A DNA stretch of 64,000 bases from contig NZ_JAKJSQ010000007.1 in NCBI RefSeq assembly GCF_050337105.1, positions 1-64,000 of the forward strand, in the 5' to 3' direction. The first letter of the stretch is position 1. Each line of letters starts with the position of its first letter. The DNA comes from Aliivibrio_A kagoshimensis. Its GTDB lineage: Bacteria; Pseudomonadota; Gammaproteobacteria; Enterobacterales; Vibrionaceae. The position numbers and the translations under genes were made by a program. The notes under the pieces were generated by a model. It was not told the origin of the DNA, did not search any database, and was given only the letters and a program-made list of their open reading frames with translations. Shown here piece after piece: positions 29,858 to 39,520 of this stretch.

Positions 29858-30823
29858 TTATGCAACGTTGTCGAAATAGCTTTGTAATGCATCGAGTTGC
29901 TCTAGAGCGTTCTCAATGGCATTGAAGCTGCGGCGGAAGTTACCCGCTTGTTCGTGCTCTTTTAAGTACCAGCCTACGTGTTTACGCGCAATGCGGGGAC
30001 CGAGAAATTCACCATAAAAAAGATGAAGTTCATGAACATGACCAAGTAAAATTGCTTTTACCTCTTCGCGAGGAAGAGCTGGCATCTTTTCACCCGTTTC
30101 TAAATAATGTTGGATCTCGTTAAAAATCCACGGCCTTCCTTGTGCCGGACGGCCAATCATCAAAGCGTCAGCACCTGTATAATCAAGTACCTTACGCGCC
30201 TTTTCCGGTGAGTCGATATCACCGTTAGCGATCACCGGAATGGAGATGGCTTGTTTTACTGCTCTGATGCTGTCGTATTCAGCTTCCCCTTTGTACATAC
30301 AGGTTCTAGTGCGTCCATGGAGCGCTAGAGCTTGTATGCCACATTGTTCAGCCATTTTTGCTATCTGAACGCAATTCTTGTTGTCTGTATCCCAACCTGT
30401 GCGAGTTTTGAGTGTCACAGGGACATCCACTGCGTCTACCACTGCTTTTAGAATCTCTTCAACCAAATCTGGTCGCTGCAGTAGCGCTGAACCCGCTAGC
30501 TTTTTGTTTACTTTTTTTGCCGGACAACCCATGTTGATGTCGATGATTTGCGCACCGCCTTCAACACTAAATTGTGCCGCCTCAGCCATTAGCTTAGGAT
30601 CTGCACCAGCGATTTGTACCGAGCGAATACCAGATTCACCTTTATGTACCATTCGATGTTGCGACTTTGATGTTTTCCAAAGTTTCGGATTTGAAGACAT
30701 CATCTCGCTTACCGCCATGCCTGCGCCGTAACGAAGGCAAAGTTCGCGAAAAGGTCGATCAGTTACTCCAGCCATTGGAGCGACGATCAAATTGTTCTTT
30801 AATTGATAATTTCCGATTTGCAA
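29858..30823 (-). CDS. dusB: tRNA-dihydrouridine synthase B
   Basis: 321 aa, same as E. coli. FMN-dependent TIM-barrel that makes dihydrouridine in tRNA D-loops. APMAGVTDRPFRELC near the N-terminus, the catalytic cysteine in IDINMGCPAKKVNKKLAGSALL, and ALMIGRPAQGRPWIF. Position before fis is conserved. Confidence 0.97.
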   Translation of the reverse strand: MQIGNYQLKNNLIVAPMAGVTDRPFRELCLRYGAGMAVSEMMSSNPKLWKTSKSQHRMVHKGESGIRSVQIAGADPKLMAEAAQFSVEGGAQIIDINMGCPAKKVNKKLAGSALLQRPDLVEEILKAVVDAVDVPVTLKTRTGWDTDNKNCVQIAKMAEQCGIQALALHGRTRTCMYKGEAEYDSIRAVKQAISIPVIANGDIDSPEKARKVLDYTGADALMIGRPAQGRPWIFNEIQHYLETGEKMPALPREEVKAILLGHVHELHLFYGEFLGPRIARKHVGWYLKEHEQAGNFRRSFNAIENALEQLDALQSYFDNVA

Positions 30824-30856
30824 AACATCTACACGATTGTTTCAGTAAGGGCGCGC

Positions 30857-30885
30857 ATTTTACGCATTTTTTAAGCAACTGAAAA
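30857..30885 (-). promoter_or_regulatory. Putative sigma-70 promoter of dusB-fis
   Basis: On the minus strand: TTTTCA (30885-30880), a 17-bp spacer, TAAAAT (30862-30857), then GCGCGCCC. The GC-rich discriminator fits the growth-rate and stringent control known for fis. It lies about 34 bp before the dusB start. Confidence 0.6.
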
Positions 30886-30985
30886 GACCAAAAATTGAGC
30901 ATTTACAATTTGTTTTTGAAAATTGCCTAATTTTCAATCGATTGGCCGTTTTTTACGCGAAAATATTATTTGTTTTTTTGAACTG

Positions 30986-31870
30986 CTAGCACTTTTGGCC
31001 TGAAATTCGGCACCACTCTTGCTGCTCTGCGATTGGATCGAGCTGGAACTGATCGCTGTAGAAGCTGGCGACACTTTCAGCTTGAGTATCCAGTATTCCT
31101 GACATTGCTAATAAGCCAGAAGGTTTGACATGACCTTTGATGATGTCAGACAGTTCACGAAGTGGCGCCGCTAGGATATTGGCCACCACCACATCAGCGA
31201 CTAATCCGTTGGGTTGGTCTTGTGGTAGGTAGAGCTCAATCTGATCAGCGACACCATTTCGTTCCGCATTATCTTTCGATGCCAATAGCGCTTGAGGATC
31301 AATATCAATACCAACGACTTTGGCCGCACCAAGCTTAAGGGCGGCAATGGCTAGAATGCCAGAACCACAACCAAAATCGATCACGGTTTTTCCTTTAAGG
31401 TCTAACGTCGCCAGCCACTCTAAACAGAGCGCAGTGGTCGCATGAGTTCCGGTACCAAATGCAAGGCCAGGATCGAGCATGACGTTAACGGCATCTGGAT
31501 CAGGGATCGCTTTCCAACTTGGGCAGATCCACAACCTTTCACCGAACTGCATTGGGTGAAAGTTATCCATCCACTCACGTTCCCAATCCTTATCTTCAAG
31601 CTGCTCGATTTTATAGGCAAAATCGTCCTGTAGCAGTCCACTCCCTTTAATGATGGTAATCGCGAGGTCCATGTCCATCTCAGCATCATAGAGCGCCACA
31701 ATATCGGTTTCGCCCCATAAGCGTGTCTCTCCCGGTAAAGGCTCAAAGATTGGTGCATCTTTTGCGTCTAAGAAGGTGACAGACAGGGCGCCGGACTCTT
31801 CCATGAGCATGTCGCTGATCGCTTCAGCATTGTCGGAAGTTGCATTGAGTTTTACTTGGATCCAAGGCAT
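30986..31870 (-). CDS. prmA: Ribosomal protein L11 methyltransferase
   Basis: 294 aa (E. coli 293). S-adenosylmethionine-dependent enzyme that trimethylates L11 (encoded at 9222-9650). The N-terminal L11-recognition domain begins MPWIQVKLNATSDNAE. The AdoMet motif I is VIDFGCGSGILAIAALKLGA, and the NILAAPL motif resembles the NPPY-type site. It is upstream of dusB-fis in the same direction but separated by 162 bp with a separate promoter. Confidence 0.96.
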   Translation of the reverse strand: MPWIQVKLNATSDNAEAISDMLMEESGALSVTFLDAKDAPIFEPLPGETRLWGETDIVALYDAEMDMDLAITIIKGSGLLQDDFAYKIEQLEDKDWEREWMDNFHPMQFGERLWICPSWKAIPDPDAVNVMLDPGLAFGTGTHATTALCLEWLATLDLKGKTVIDFGCGSGILAIAALKLGAAKVVGIDIDPQALLASKDNAERNGVADQIELYLPQDQPNGLVADVVVANILAAPLRELSDIIKGHVKPSGLLAMSGILDTQAESVASFYSDQFQLDPIAEQQEWCRISGQKC

Positions 31871-31938
31871 GGGAGGTTATCTCTATTGGTCAAAGGGATG
31901 TTGCAAGTGGGAGAAGTTTAGCAGAAATGCAAACGAAT

Positions 31939-31969
31939 AAAAAAGGGCCACTTCAACAGCGACCCTTTT
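31939..31969 (-). terminator. Terminator of the aroQ-accB-accC operon
   Basis: On the minus strand AAAAGGGtCGC-loop-GtGGCCCTTTTTT, 22 bp past the accC stop. Confidence 0.75.
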
Positions 31970-31990
31970 ATTGAACGTTTGAGTTAGTGC

Positions 31991-33334
31991 TTACTGAATA
32001 CCAAGCTTCTTCTCAAGGTAGTGGATATTTGCACCACCATGTTGGAAGTTTTCATCGTTCATGATCGCTTGTTGAAGAGGAACATTCACGTGAATACCAT
32101 CAACAATCATTTCTGCAAGAGCATTTTTCATGCGGGCAATGGCCACATCACGGTTTTCACCGTACGTGATCAGTTTACCAATCATTGAGTCATAATGAGG
32201 TGGTACTGTGTAACCCGTATAAATGTGAGATTCCCAACGAACACCTAAACCACCTGGTGCATGGAAGCGTTCAATTTTACCCGGAGAAGGTAAGAATTTA
32301 ACAGGATCTTCAGCATTAATACGGCACTCAATGGCGTGACCGCTCAATTTGATCTCATCTTGAGTAAATGAAAGAGGCTGACCCGCTGCGATGCGAAGCT
32401 GCTCTTTAATTAGATCGATGCCCGTTACCATTTCAGTAATCGTATGCTCAACCTGAATACGTGTATTCATCTCAATGAAGTAGAACTCACCGTTTTCGTA
32501 TAGGAACTCAAAAGTACCTGCACCGCGGTAGTTAATTTCAACACACGCACGACAACAACGCTCACCGATGTATTTACGCATTTCAGCAGTAATACCTGGT
32601 GCTGGAGCCTCTTCCACTACTTTTTGGTGACGACGCTGCATAGAGCAGTCACGTTCACCAAGGTGGATAGCGTTGCCTTGACCGTCAGCTAAAATTTGCA
32701 CTTCAATGTGGCGAGGGTTCTCAAGGAATTTCTCCATGTAAACCATTTCGTTATTGAAACATGCTTTCGCTTCAGCACGTGTCATGGCAATAGCTTCAAC
32801 CAAGTCACCTTCTGAGCGAACCACACGCATACCACGACCACCGCCGCCACCAGAGGCTTTGATGATAACGGGGTAACCGATGCGCTTAGCAAAAGATTTA
32901 TTTTTCTCTTCATCGTTATCCAGTGGACCATCAGAGCCAGGTACACATGGAACGCCTGCTTTTTTCATTGACTGAATAGCAGACACTTTGTCTCCCATAA
33001 TGCGAATAGTTTCCGCTTTCGGGCCAACAAAGATGAAACCTGAACGCTCAACCTGCTCTGCAAAGTCAGCATTTTCAGAAAGGAAACCGTAACCTGGGTG
33101 AATAGCAACAGCACCGGTAATCTCAGCAGCACTGATGATACGCGGGATGTTTAAGTAGCTGTCGATACCTTTAGCAGGACCGATACAAATAGTCTCATCA
33201 GCCAGCTTGACGTGTTTTAAATCACGGTCAGCGGTTGAGTGAACAGCGACAGTTTTAATACCAAGCTCTTTACATGCACGCAGAATACGAAGTGCAATTT
33301 CACCTCGGTTTGCGATGACTAATTTATCTAACAT
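31991..33334 (-). CDS. accC: Acetyl-CoA carboxylase, biotin carboxylase subunit
   Basis: 447 aa (E. coli 449). ATP-grasp enzyme that carboxylates biotin on AccB with bicarbonate and ATP. MLDKLVIANRGEIALRILRAC, the glycine-rich IKASGGGGGRGMRVV loop and FYFIEMNTRIQVEHTITEMVTG. It lies 11 bp after accB. Confidence 0.98.
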   Translation of the reverse strand: MLDKLVIANRGEIALRILRACKELGIKTVAVHSTADRDLKHVKLADETICIGPAKGIDSYLNIPRIISAAEITGAVAIHPGYGFLSENADFAEQVERSGFIFVGPKAETIRIMGDKVSAIQSMKKAGVPCVPGSDGPLDNDEEKNKSFAKRIGYPVIIKASGGGGGRGMRVVRSEGDLVEAIAMTRAEAKACFNNEMVYMEKFLENPRHIEVQILADGQGNAIHLGERDCSMQRRHQKVVEEAPAPGITAEMRKYIGERCCRACVEINYRGAGTFEFLYENGEFYFIEMNTRIQVEHTITEMVTGIDLIKEQLRIAAGQPLSFTQDEIKLSGHAIECRINAEDPVKFLPSPGKIERFHAPGGLGVRWESHIYTGYTVPPHYDSMIGKLITYGENRDVAIARMKNALAEMIVDGIHVNVPLQQAIMNDENFQHGGANIHYLEKKLGIQ

Positions 33335-33345
33335 AGAAGCCTCTA

Positions 33346-33789
33346 TTACTCGATAATTACAAGAGCTTGATCAAATTCGATTGGTTGGCCATCTTCAGCA
33401 AGAATAGCAGTAACAACACCCGCTTTATCTGCTTCAATTTGGTTCATCATTTTCATCGCTTCTACGATACATAGTGTATCGCCAACATTGACAGATTGGC
33501 CAACTTTTACAAATGGTTTTGCTTCTGGGCTTGGTGCGCCGTAGAAAGTACCAACCATTGGAGAAAGCACTTGGTGACCAGTGGCTGCTGGAGCCGCTTC
33601 TTCAGCAACAGGCGCTGCAACGGCAGCAGGTGCAGCGATAGGGGCAACTTGAGCAACTTGAGCGATTGGTGCTGCGATTGCAGACGCACGACTGATTCGT
33701 ACTGACTCTTCACCTTCAGAGATTTCAAGTTCAGTAATGCCAGACTCTTCAACTAGCTCGATCAGTTTTTTGATTTTACGAATATCCAT
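33346..33789 (-). CDS. accB: Acetyl-CoA carboxylase biotin carboxyl carrier protein
   Basis: 147 aa (E. coli 156). N-terminal MDIRKIKKLIELVEESGITELEI, an alanine/proline-rich flexible linker (about residues 38-68), then the biotinyl domain with the modified lysine in VEAMKMMNQIEAD and the thumb-containing GTFYGAPSPEAKPFV. The substrate of BirA encoded at 4297-5262. Confidence 0.98.
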   Translation of the reverse strand: MDIRKIKKLIELVEESGITELEISEGEESVRISRASAIAAPIAQVAQVAPIAAPAAVAAPVAEEAAPAATGHQVLSPMVGTFYGAPSPEAKPFVKVGQSVNVGDTLCIVEAMKMMNQIEADKAGVVTAILAEDGQPIEFDQALVIIE

Positions 33790-33818
33790 GATTCATTCTC
33801 TATAATTAGTTTGTTCAG

Positions 33819-34271
33819 TTAGCTATCTGAACGCAAACGGCGTACCGCAGCATTCAGGGCGAATTCGTATCCGTCTGGACCTAATCCACAGATCACACCT
33901 TGTGCTTTATCAGAAAGGTAAGAGTGATGGCGGAAAGGTTCTCTTGCGTGCACATTCGATAGGTGCACTTCAATAAACGGAATATTGACACCAAGCAGTG
34001 CATCGCGAAGCGCGACGCTGGTGTGGGTAAAAGCTGCAGGATTGATAATAATGTAATCAACGTTACCGTGAGCGGAATGAATCGCTTCAATCAGTTCATA
34101 CTCACGATTAGACTGGAGGTGCTCAAGAGTGACGTCCAGATCTCCGGCTTGCTTGGTCAGGTTAGAGACTAATTGCTCCAACGTTTGACTGCCGTAATGA
34201 CCAGGTTCTCTTAACCCTAAAAGATTAAGGTTTGGTCCATTGAGTAGTAAAATTGTTAACTTAGTCGACAT
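33819..34271 (-). CDS. aroQ: 3-dehydroquinate dehydratase, type II
   Basis: 150 aa, the normal type II length. Shikimate pathway, third step. GPNLNLLGLREPGHYG with the catalytic tyrosine in HYGS, INPAAFTHTSVALRDAL, and the EVHLSNVHAREPFRHHS block holding the catalytic histidine. It heads the aroQ-accB-accC cluster common in Vibrionaceae and Pseudomonas. Confidence 0.97.
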   Translation of the reverse strand: MSTKLTILLLNGPNLNLLGLREPGHYGSQTLEQLVSNLTKQAGDLDVTLEHLQSNREYELIEAIHSAHGNVDYIIINPAAFTHTSVALRDALLGVNIPFIEVHLSNVHAREPFRHHSYLSDKAQGVICGLGPDGYEFALNAAVRRLRSDS

Positions 34272-34640
34272 CTTGACGCTATCTACCTANTGTCTAGTTT
34301 TAAACCCAAATTTGAGTTCGTTATCAATTCTGGATGCTAATGTATCAGATAATATTGCCAAAAATCAACTTTTAGCAGAATTTGAATGCAAATAGCGACA
34401 AAGTACTGGTCTAATCAGCGAACTTGTTGAGGCGAAATTTAAAGAAATCGAGTTTTTACTGAACAAGAGAACAGTGTTCGGCTCATATTTATTCGGTTTG
34501 TTTGCTTTTTAAGCACTAATAGTAGATCAAAATAGATAAACGTGGAGAAACAATTACTCTGCTCATGGATTCTGAAAGTGGAAGAGGGTGAAAGTTCAGA
34601 TAAAATCGCGGAAAAGGGGCATTTGTCAGAAAATAAAATG
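34272..34640. other. Intergenic region upstream of aroQ
   Basis: AT-rich gap between divergent-facing ends (aroQ start and acs terminator). It must carry the aroQ-accBC promoter, but I see no confident -35/-10 pair. One isolated ambiguous base lies at 34290. A short plus-strand open frame from 34542 runs antisense into acs and is not believed. Confidence 0.5.
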
Positions 34641-34670
34641 AAAAAACGCCGCTCAACAGTGAGCAGCGCT
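34641..34670 (-). terminator. Terminator of acs
   Basis: On the minus strand GCGCTGCTCA-ctgt-TGAGCGGCG, one mismatch, followed by six T. Confidence 0.82.
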
Positions 34671-34689
34671 TATTTAGACGTTTGGGCAA

Positions 34690-36639
34690 CTATTTCACTG
34701 TTCGTTGCTCAGCAATCAGTTTATCAACCACACTCGGATCCGCTAGGGTGGAAGTATCACCTAGATTGGTGGTGTCACCAGTGGCAATTTTACGCAAAAT
34801 ACGGCGCATAATTTTACCTGAACGTGTTTTCGGTAGTGAGTCTGTCCAATGTAAGAAGTCTGGGGTTGCTATTGGACCGATCTCTTTACGTACCCACTCT
34901 TTTACCTCTTTATGCAATTCAGCACTCGGAATTTCACCTGAGTTTAAGGTGATATAGGCATAAATGGCTTGTCCTTTAATATCATGAGGAACGCCAACAA
35001 TGGCAGCTTCAGCAATTTTACTAAAAGCAACTAATGCCGACTCAACTTCTGCGGTCCCTAAACGGTGACCAGACACATTAAGCACATCATCGACACGACC
35101 TGTGATCCAGTAGTAACCGTCGTCGTCACGACGCGCACCATCACTGGTAAAATACATGCCTTGGAACGTTGAGAAGTAGGTCTGTTCAAAGCGTTCATGA
35201 TCACCATAAATAGTACGCATCTGGCCTGGCCATGAGTCGGTAATGACGAGGTTACCATCAGCAGCCCCTTCAATAATATTGCCCATGTTATCAACCAGAG
35301 CAGGTTGCACACCAAAAAATGGACGTGTCGCAGAACCTGGTTTTAAATCGGTAGCGCCAGGAAGTGGGGAGATCAATATCCCACCCGTTTCGGTCTGCCA
35401 CCAAGTATCAACAATAGGGCAGCGCTCATCACCAATGGTTTTGTGGTACCACTCCCACGCCTCTGGGTTAATAGGCTCACCCACTGATCCCATGATTCTT
35501 AAACTGCTGCGTGAAGTGCCATCAACAGCTTCGGTTCCTTTAGCCATCAATGCACGAATCGCTGTTGGCGCAGTATATAGAATATTGACATTGTGCTTAT
35601 CGACAACTTCACTCATGCGACTGGTGGCTGGGTAGTTTGGAACGCCTTCAAACATAATGGTTTTGGCGCCATTAGAGAGAGGACCATAAATCAAGTATGT
35701 ATGGCCAGTGATCCAGCCTACATCGGCGGTACACCAGAAAACTTCATCTTGCTGGTAATCGAACACGTATTTAAACGTCATGGTGGCGTAAACCAAGTAA
35801 CCACCGGTCGTGTGCAGCACGCCTTTCGGTTTGCCTGTTGAACCAGAAGTATAAAGAATGAAAAGAGGATCTTCCGCGTTCATCTCTTCAGGTTCACAGT
35901 TAGCTGAAGCGACAGCAGTAGCTTCATGCCACCAAACATCACGTTCGCTAAACCACTCTACATCGCCGCCAGTGCGTTTGTAGACCAGCACTTTTTCAAT
36001 GGTTTTGACGTTAGGATTAGCCAGTGCTTCGTCCACGTTCTTTTTAAGAGGAACAGATCGACCACCACGAACCCCTTCGTCAGCAGTAATCACGACTTTT
36101 GCATCAGAATCAATAATACGACCAGAAAGGGCTTCTGGAGAGAAGCCGCCAAAGACCACAGTATGTACCGCGCCAATTCGAGTACAGGCTAGCATCGCCA
36201 CTGCCGCTTCAGCGACCATTGGCATGTAGATACAAACGACATCACCTTTACGTACACCTTGGCTTTTCAGTGCATTTGAGAATTTACACACCTGCTCGTG
36301 CAGTTGATTAAAGGTCAGTGTGGCATCATCGTTCGGGTCATCACCTTCCCAAATGATGGCCACTTCATCACCGCGAGTGGCTAAATGACGGTCAATACAG
36401 TTCGCAGACACATTCAGAGTGCCATCTTCAAACCATTTAATATCGACATGTCCGGTATCGAATGAGGTGTTTTTTACTTTGGTAAACGGTTTGATCCAAT
36501 CAACAATCTGTCCATGTTCGCGCCAAAAACCTTCAGGATTAATGACCGACTGTTGGTACATTTCTCGATACTTAGCATCATCGGCATGGGCATTTTGAGC
36601 TATCTGCTGCTTTACCGGGTAAACGTGAACTTCACTCAT
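34690..36639 (-). CDS. acs: Acetyl-CoA synthetase (AMP-forming)
   Basis: 649 aa from MSEVHVYPVKQQ, preceded by AAGGAG at ideal spacing; an in-frame ATG 33 bp upstream lacks an SD. Activates acetate to acetyl-CoA through acetyl-AMP. ATP-binding P-loop YTSGSTGKPKG, the adenylate block WWQTETGG, DGYYWITGRVDDVLNVSGHR, and the regulatory acetylation lysine in PKTRSGKIMRRILRK. The acs gene and the CrbS/CrbR genes at 40721-47107 frame an acetate-use region. Confidence 0.98.
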   Translation of the reverse strand: MSEVHVYPVKQQIAQNAHADDAKYREMYQQSVINPEGFWREHGQIVDWIKPFTKVKNTSFDTGHVDIKWFEDGTLNVSANCIDRHLATRGDEVAIIWEGDDPNDDATLTFNQLHEQVCKFSNALKSQGVRKGDVVCIYMPMVAEAAVAMLACTRIGAVHTVVFGGFSPEALSGRIIDSDAKVVITADEGVRGGRSVPLKKNVDEALANPNVKTIEKVLVYKRTGGDVEWFSERDVWWHEATAVASANCEPEEMNAEDPLFILYTSGSTGKPKGVLHTTGGYLVYATMTFKYVFDYQQDEVFWCTADVGWITGHTYLIYGPLSNGAKTIMFEGVPNYPATSRMSEVVDKHNVNILYTAPTAIRALMAKGTEAVDGTSRSSLRIMGSVGEPINPEAWEWYHKTIGDERCPIVDTWWQTETGGILISPLPGATDLKPGSATRPFFGVQPALVDNMGNIIEGAADGNLVITDSWPGQMRTIYGDHERFEQTYFSTFQGMYFTSDGARRDDDGYYWITGRVDDVLNVSGHRLGTAEVESALVAFSKIAEAAIVGVPHDIKGQAIYAYITLNSGEIPSAELHKEVKEWVRKEIGPIATPDFLHWTDSLPKTRSGKIMRRILRKIATGDTTNLGDTSTLADPSVVDKLIAEQRTVK

Positions 36640-36815
36640 TCTGTTGCTCCTTGTGAATTGGTCGTTGGCCAATATGGATTGGCTCTAGTTTAATAACACC
36701 ACTCTCTGTTAGTGGGGGATATTCGACAATTAGACTTTAGGATGAGATGTGCGTTTTTTCGCCTAAAGGAGCCGAGTTACTATGGATTTTGCGATCTTTA
36801 TCATTAATCAGATTA

Positions 36816-37454
36816 CTATTTTTTATTGATGTGGTTAACGTTAGGGAAACTGCCGTGAGTTAAGCGTACGTAGATAAGAGCGGCAGCAATGGCATCTTCT
36901 AGCGCATCGTGACGTTGAGGAAGAGGGAGATCGAGATGACGACTGATGGCCTCTATGCTCAAATCAAAGTAGCCATTAGGAAGCAATCGCTCTAGCTTTT
37001 GATGATAGATTTGGCTGACTTCAATCAGTGCATTAGGCAGAGGGAATCCTAAGTGTTTTTGGCAGCATCTATCTAGAATCTCTTTGTCATAGCGGATGTG
37101 GTAACCCACCAGTGGCCGGTTACCAATAAACTCAAGCAACTGCTCAATGGCCTCTTTTTCAGAGCAGCCAGAGATAAGATCTTGGTGCCTTATTCTGTGT
37201 ATAGTGACCGATTGAGAGTCTAAACTTTGTGGTGCTCGCAGTGAGATATGAAAAGATTGGCTAGTAATAATGCGATTATGCTGGATCTTTGTCGCAGCAA
37301 TCGTCACTAACTCGGCGCGTTTAGGATCTAAGCTGGTGGTTTCACAATCGAGTGACACCAGTTCATCGCTAGTGGGTTTATCAAAAAGGTGCGCATAAGC
37401 GAGGTTGGTTTGTTGACACTTCCACCGCCACCAATGCCGTCTGATGAAATTCAT
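36816..37454 (-). CDS. DnaQ-like 3'-5' exonuclease (DEDDh family)
   Basis: 212 aa. RNase T/DnaQ exonuclease fold with all metal ligands in view: Asp-Glu in VSLDCETTSLDP (about residue 36), Asp in VGYHIRYDKEIL (about 123), and His/Asp in RHDALEDA (about 185). This is often labelled PolIII epsilon-like, but it is not the replicative DnaQ. It follows the DUF294/CBS gene with a 3-bp gap, so the two form an operon. The same pair neighbours acs in other vibrios. Substrate unknown. Confidence 0.88.
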   Translation of the reverse strand: MNFIRRHWWRWKCQQTNLAYAHLFDKPTSDELVSLDCETTSLDPKRAELVTIAATKIQHNRIITSQSFHISLRAPQSLDSQSVTIHRIRHQDLISGCSEKEAIEQLLEFIGNRPLVGYHIRYDKEILDRCCQKHLGFPLPNALIEVSQIYHQKLERLLPNGYFDLSIEAISRHLDLPLPQRHDALEDAIAAALIYVRLTHGSFPNVNHINKK

Positions 37455-37457
37455 ACG

Positions 37458-39302
37458 TTAGTCTCTAATTTGGTAGTGGTAACCGAGCCACTCTTTGAAT
37501 TTTTTTACCACATGCAGGCTATGACGAAGCAGATCTCGCTCTGTGCGTTCAAGTCGTTCAACATTGATTAGATCATCGCTAGGCGTTTCTGAATGCTCTG
37601 ACTGTACCGATATCTGTTGTGCGAGGCGCAATTTGATGAAGAGCTTTAGGGCTTCCGATAAATTTTCAGCGGTGGAGTGCTCGAGCACTTTCTGTTGGGT
37701 TAACTGATCTAAGCGGGCGAAGGTATTGGTCTCAGGGATATTATATTCTAAAGAGAGTGCTCGTATTCCGTGAACAATGGGGAAGATGCCTCCCTGTTTA
37801 ATGTTTAGACCCTCTTTATTTTTCTTGAGGGATCCAAACAGAGTCAGTGGCACATTAAATTGCAGAGCGGGGCGAGTAAAGTGGCTAAGAAGCAGCTCTT
37901 GATCACTGAGCTGTTCGTGAATATGTTGCTTCAAAGGAGCCAGAAGTTCCTTATTCCCCGCTACGGCATGAGCATCGGTCAATATGGCCAGTTTGAGCAT
38001 ATTCTCTGGAGTATTAAAGGCGCATAAGTTTGAGATCTCTTGCTGCCACTGAGATTGAGTGTGTACCCATCGCGGGTTGTTGACCATTACTTTACCTGGA
38101 CAGAGTGGATAGCCGAGCTGTTGCAGAGTATTGGTGAATGCATTCATTGCCTCGGTGAACATCTCGGGCTGCAGCTCATCATTAATGATCAACGCGTTGT
38201 CTTGGTCCGTTTTTAATATTTGCTCACCGCGTCCTTCTGAACCCAGCACAAAGAGACAGCAAAGTTGTTGTAGAGAGTCAGGCACCACTAACTGAAAGGC
38301 TTTCTCTATAATCTGTTCGTTCACTGAGGCAATTAACTGCATCATAAACCGAGTTTTGATGCCGTTGTTGATGAGGGTTTCAACCAGATGAGTTTGACTG
38401 TTTGCTGCCATGGCGAGCTCTTCCACACTGCTGGCTCTGGCAATTCGTAGAGTGAGTACGTGAGAGTGGGTTGAGAATAGGCTCAAAATTTGAGTCATGT
38501 CTATCATGCCGACGTCACTGTTCTCTCCGCAAACCAGAACTCTTTTAATTTTATGTCGAGTCATGAGGATCATCGCGTTAAACAGAAAGTCCCCTTTATA
38601 CACATGATGCACCGGGTAGCGAGTAATGGGGCCAACGGGGCTGCTTTGGTGTTGGGAGTCTAACATCACAGCATGAAGGAGGTCGGTTCGGGTCACAATA
38701 CCAAAGAGCTGTTCGGACGGAGTGTGTTTTAGTCGAGAGTCATACTGATTGAGTTTGACCAGAACCGCATCGACAGCCTGCTCTTTCATCTTGGCGGTGA
38801 CGTTGGCTAAAGAGGTATCCCCTTGAACAATAACAGCCGGTAACACATTGTCATTACTGACTTTGGTCAACATAAACTCGGCTAAGTTTTGCTGTTGATG
38901 GGCCTGCTTAATCAGCTGCTGACGTCGCGCTAAGTTGTTATCAAAGTAATCTGAAAACGGTTTGTTTTGCTGATAGAAGGATTGAAAAATGTCAGTTGGT
39001 AACAGGTAACATAAAGTATCTTCTAGCGCCTGATAGCTGTGTTTACTCTTCTTTTCAAACTGAGAGCGAATATCAAAAATATCATCGTTGGCGTAATGAG
39101 CATAAATTTCACTCTTGTCTTCAGCTGCTTCTTCAACCCCCCCTTTTATAATGATGTAGAGGTACTTACAGGGCGTGTTGGGGGTGAGAATAAACTCATG
39201 TTGTCTATAGTAACCCACATCCAGTGAGGCTTTGAGTTTGTCTTGTTGCTGAGGCGTTAATCGATTAAAAGGGGCAACGGATAGATCAAATTTATCTGGC
39301 AT
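37458..39302 (-). CDS. cNMP-binding / CBS / DUF294 nucleotidyltransferase protein
   Basis: 614 aa with four modules: an N-terminal cyclic-nucleotide-binding-like domain (about 10-115), a pair of CBS domains (about 145-275), a DUF294 nucleotidyltransferase domain with LGSEGRGEQILKTDQDNAL (about residue 350, with the DxD metal pair), and a helical DUF294_C domain to the end. The architecture suggests an adenine-nucleotide- or cNMP-regulated nucleotidyl transfer to an unknown target. Cotranscribed with the exonuclease downstream. It sits between acs and the CrbS/ActP genes, which links it to carbon and energy sensing by context only. Confidence 0.87.
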   Translation of the reverse strand: MPDKFDLSVAPFNRLTPQQQDKLKASLDVGYYRQHEFILTPNTPCKYLYIIIKGGVEEAAEDKSEIYAHYANDDIFDIRSQFEKKSKHSYQALEDTLCYLLPTDIFQSFYQQNKPFSDYFDNNLARRQQLIKQAHQQQNLAEFMLTKVSNDNVLPAVIVQGDTSLANVTAKMKEQAVDAVLVKLNQYDSRLKHTPSEQLFGIVTRTDLLHAVMLDSQHQSSPVGPITRYPVHHVYKGDFLFNAMILMTRHKIKRVLVCGENSDVGMIDMTQILSLFSTHSHVLTLRIARASSVEELAMAANSQTHLVETLINNGIKTRFMMQLIASVNEQIIEKAFQLVVPDSLQQLCCLFVLGSEGRGEQILKTDQDNALIINDELQPEMFTEAMNAFTNTLQQLGYPLCPGKVMVNNPRWVHTQSQWQQEISNLCAFNTPENMLKLAILTDAHAVAGNKELLAPLKQHIHEQLSDQELLLSHFTRPALQFNVPLTLFGSLKKNKEGLNIKQGGIFPIVHGIRALSLEYNIPETNTFARLDQLTQQKVLEHSTAENLSEALKLFIKLRLAQQISVQSEHSETPSDDLINVERLERTERDLLRHSLHVVKKFKEWLGYHYQIRD

Positions 39303-39520
39303 GAGTGGGCCTCATCAACAAGCGAGTTAACTCTGCACAGTGTGAGGTAAATACTGCAAGAGATGAAGACGACTTTAGTCTAGGGTTATGATTTTTCATT
39401 AAGGGGTTTGACGAAATAAGAGGATGAAAAGTTTCATCTTTGTTTCCCTTTTTATCTGTCACTCATGCGGGCATAATGTGCCCAATTCCACTCCTATTTT
39501 TCCGTATATTGGAGATTCTG

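Noticed and set aside
34542..34811. Plus-strand 89-codon frame over the acs terminator
   Set aside because: It runs through a terminator and antisense into acs, with no homology seen.
39424..39520. Longer N-terminus for the HcaT-like carrier or a separate small gene
   Set aside because: The ATG at 39521 has GGAG at good spacing and yields the exact family length; upstream residues are not conserved in HcaT.
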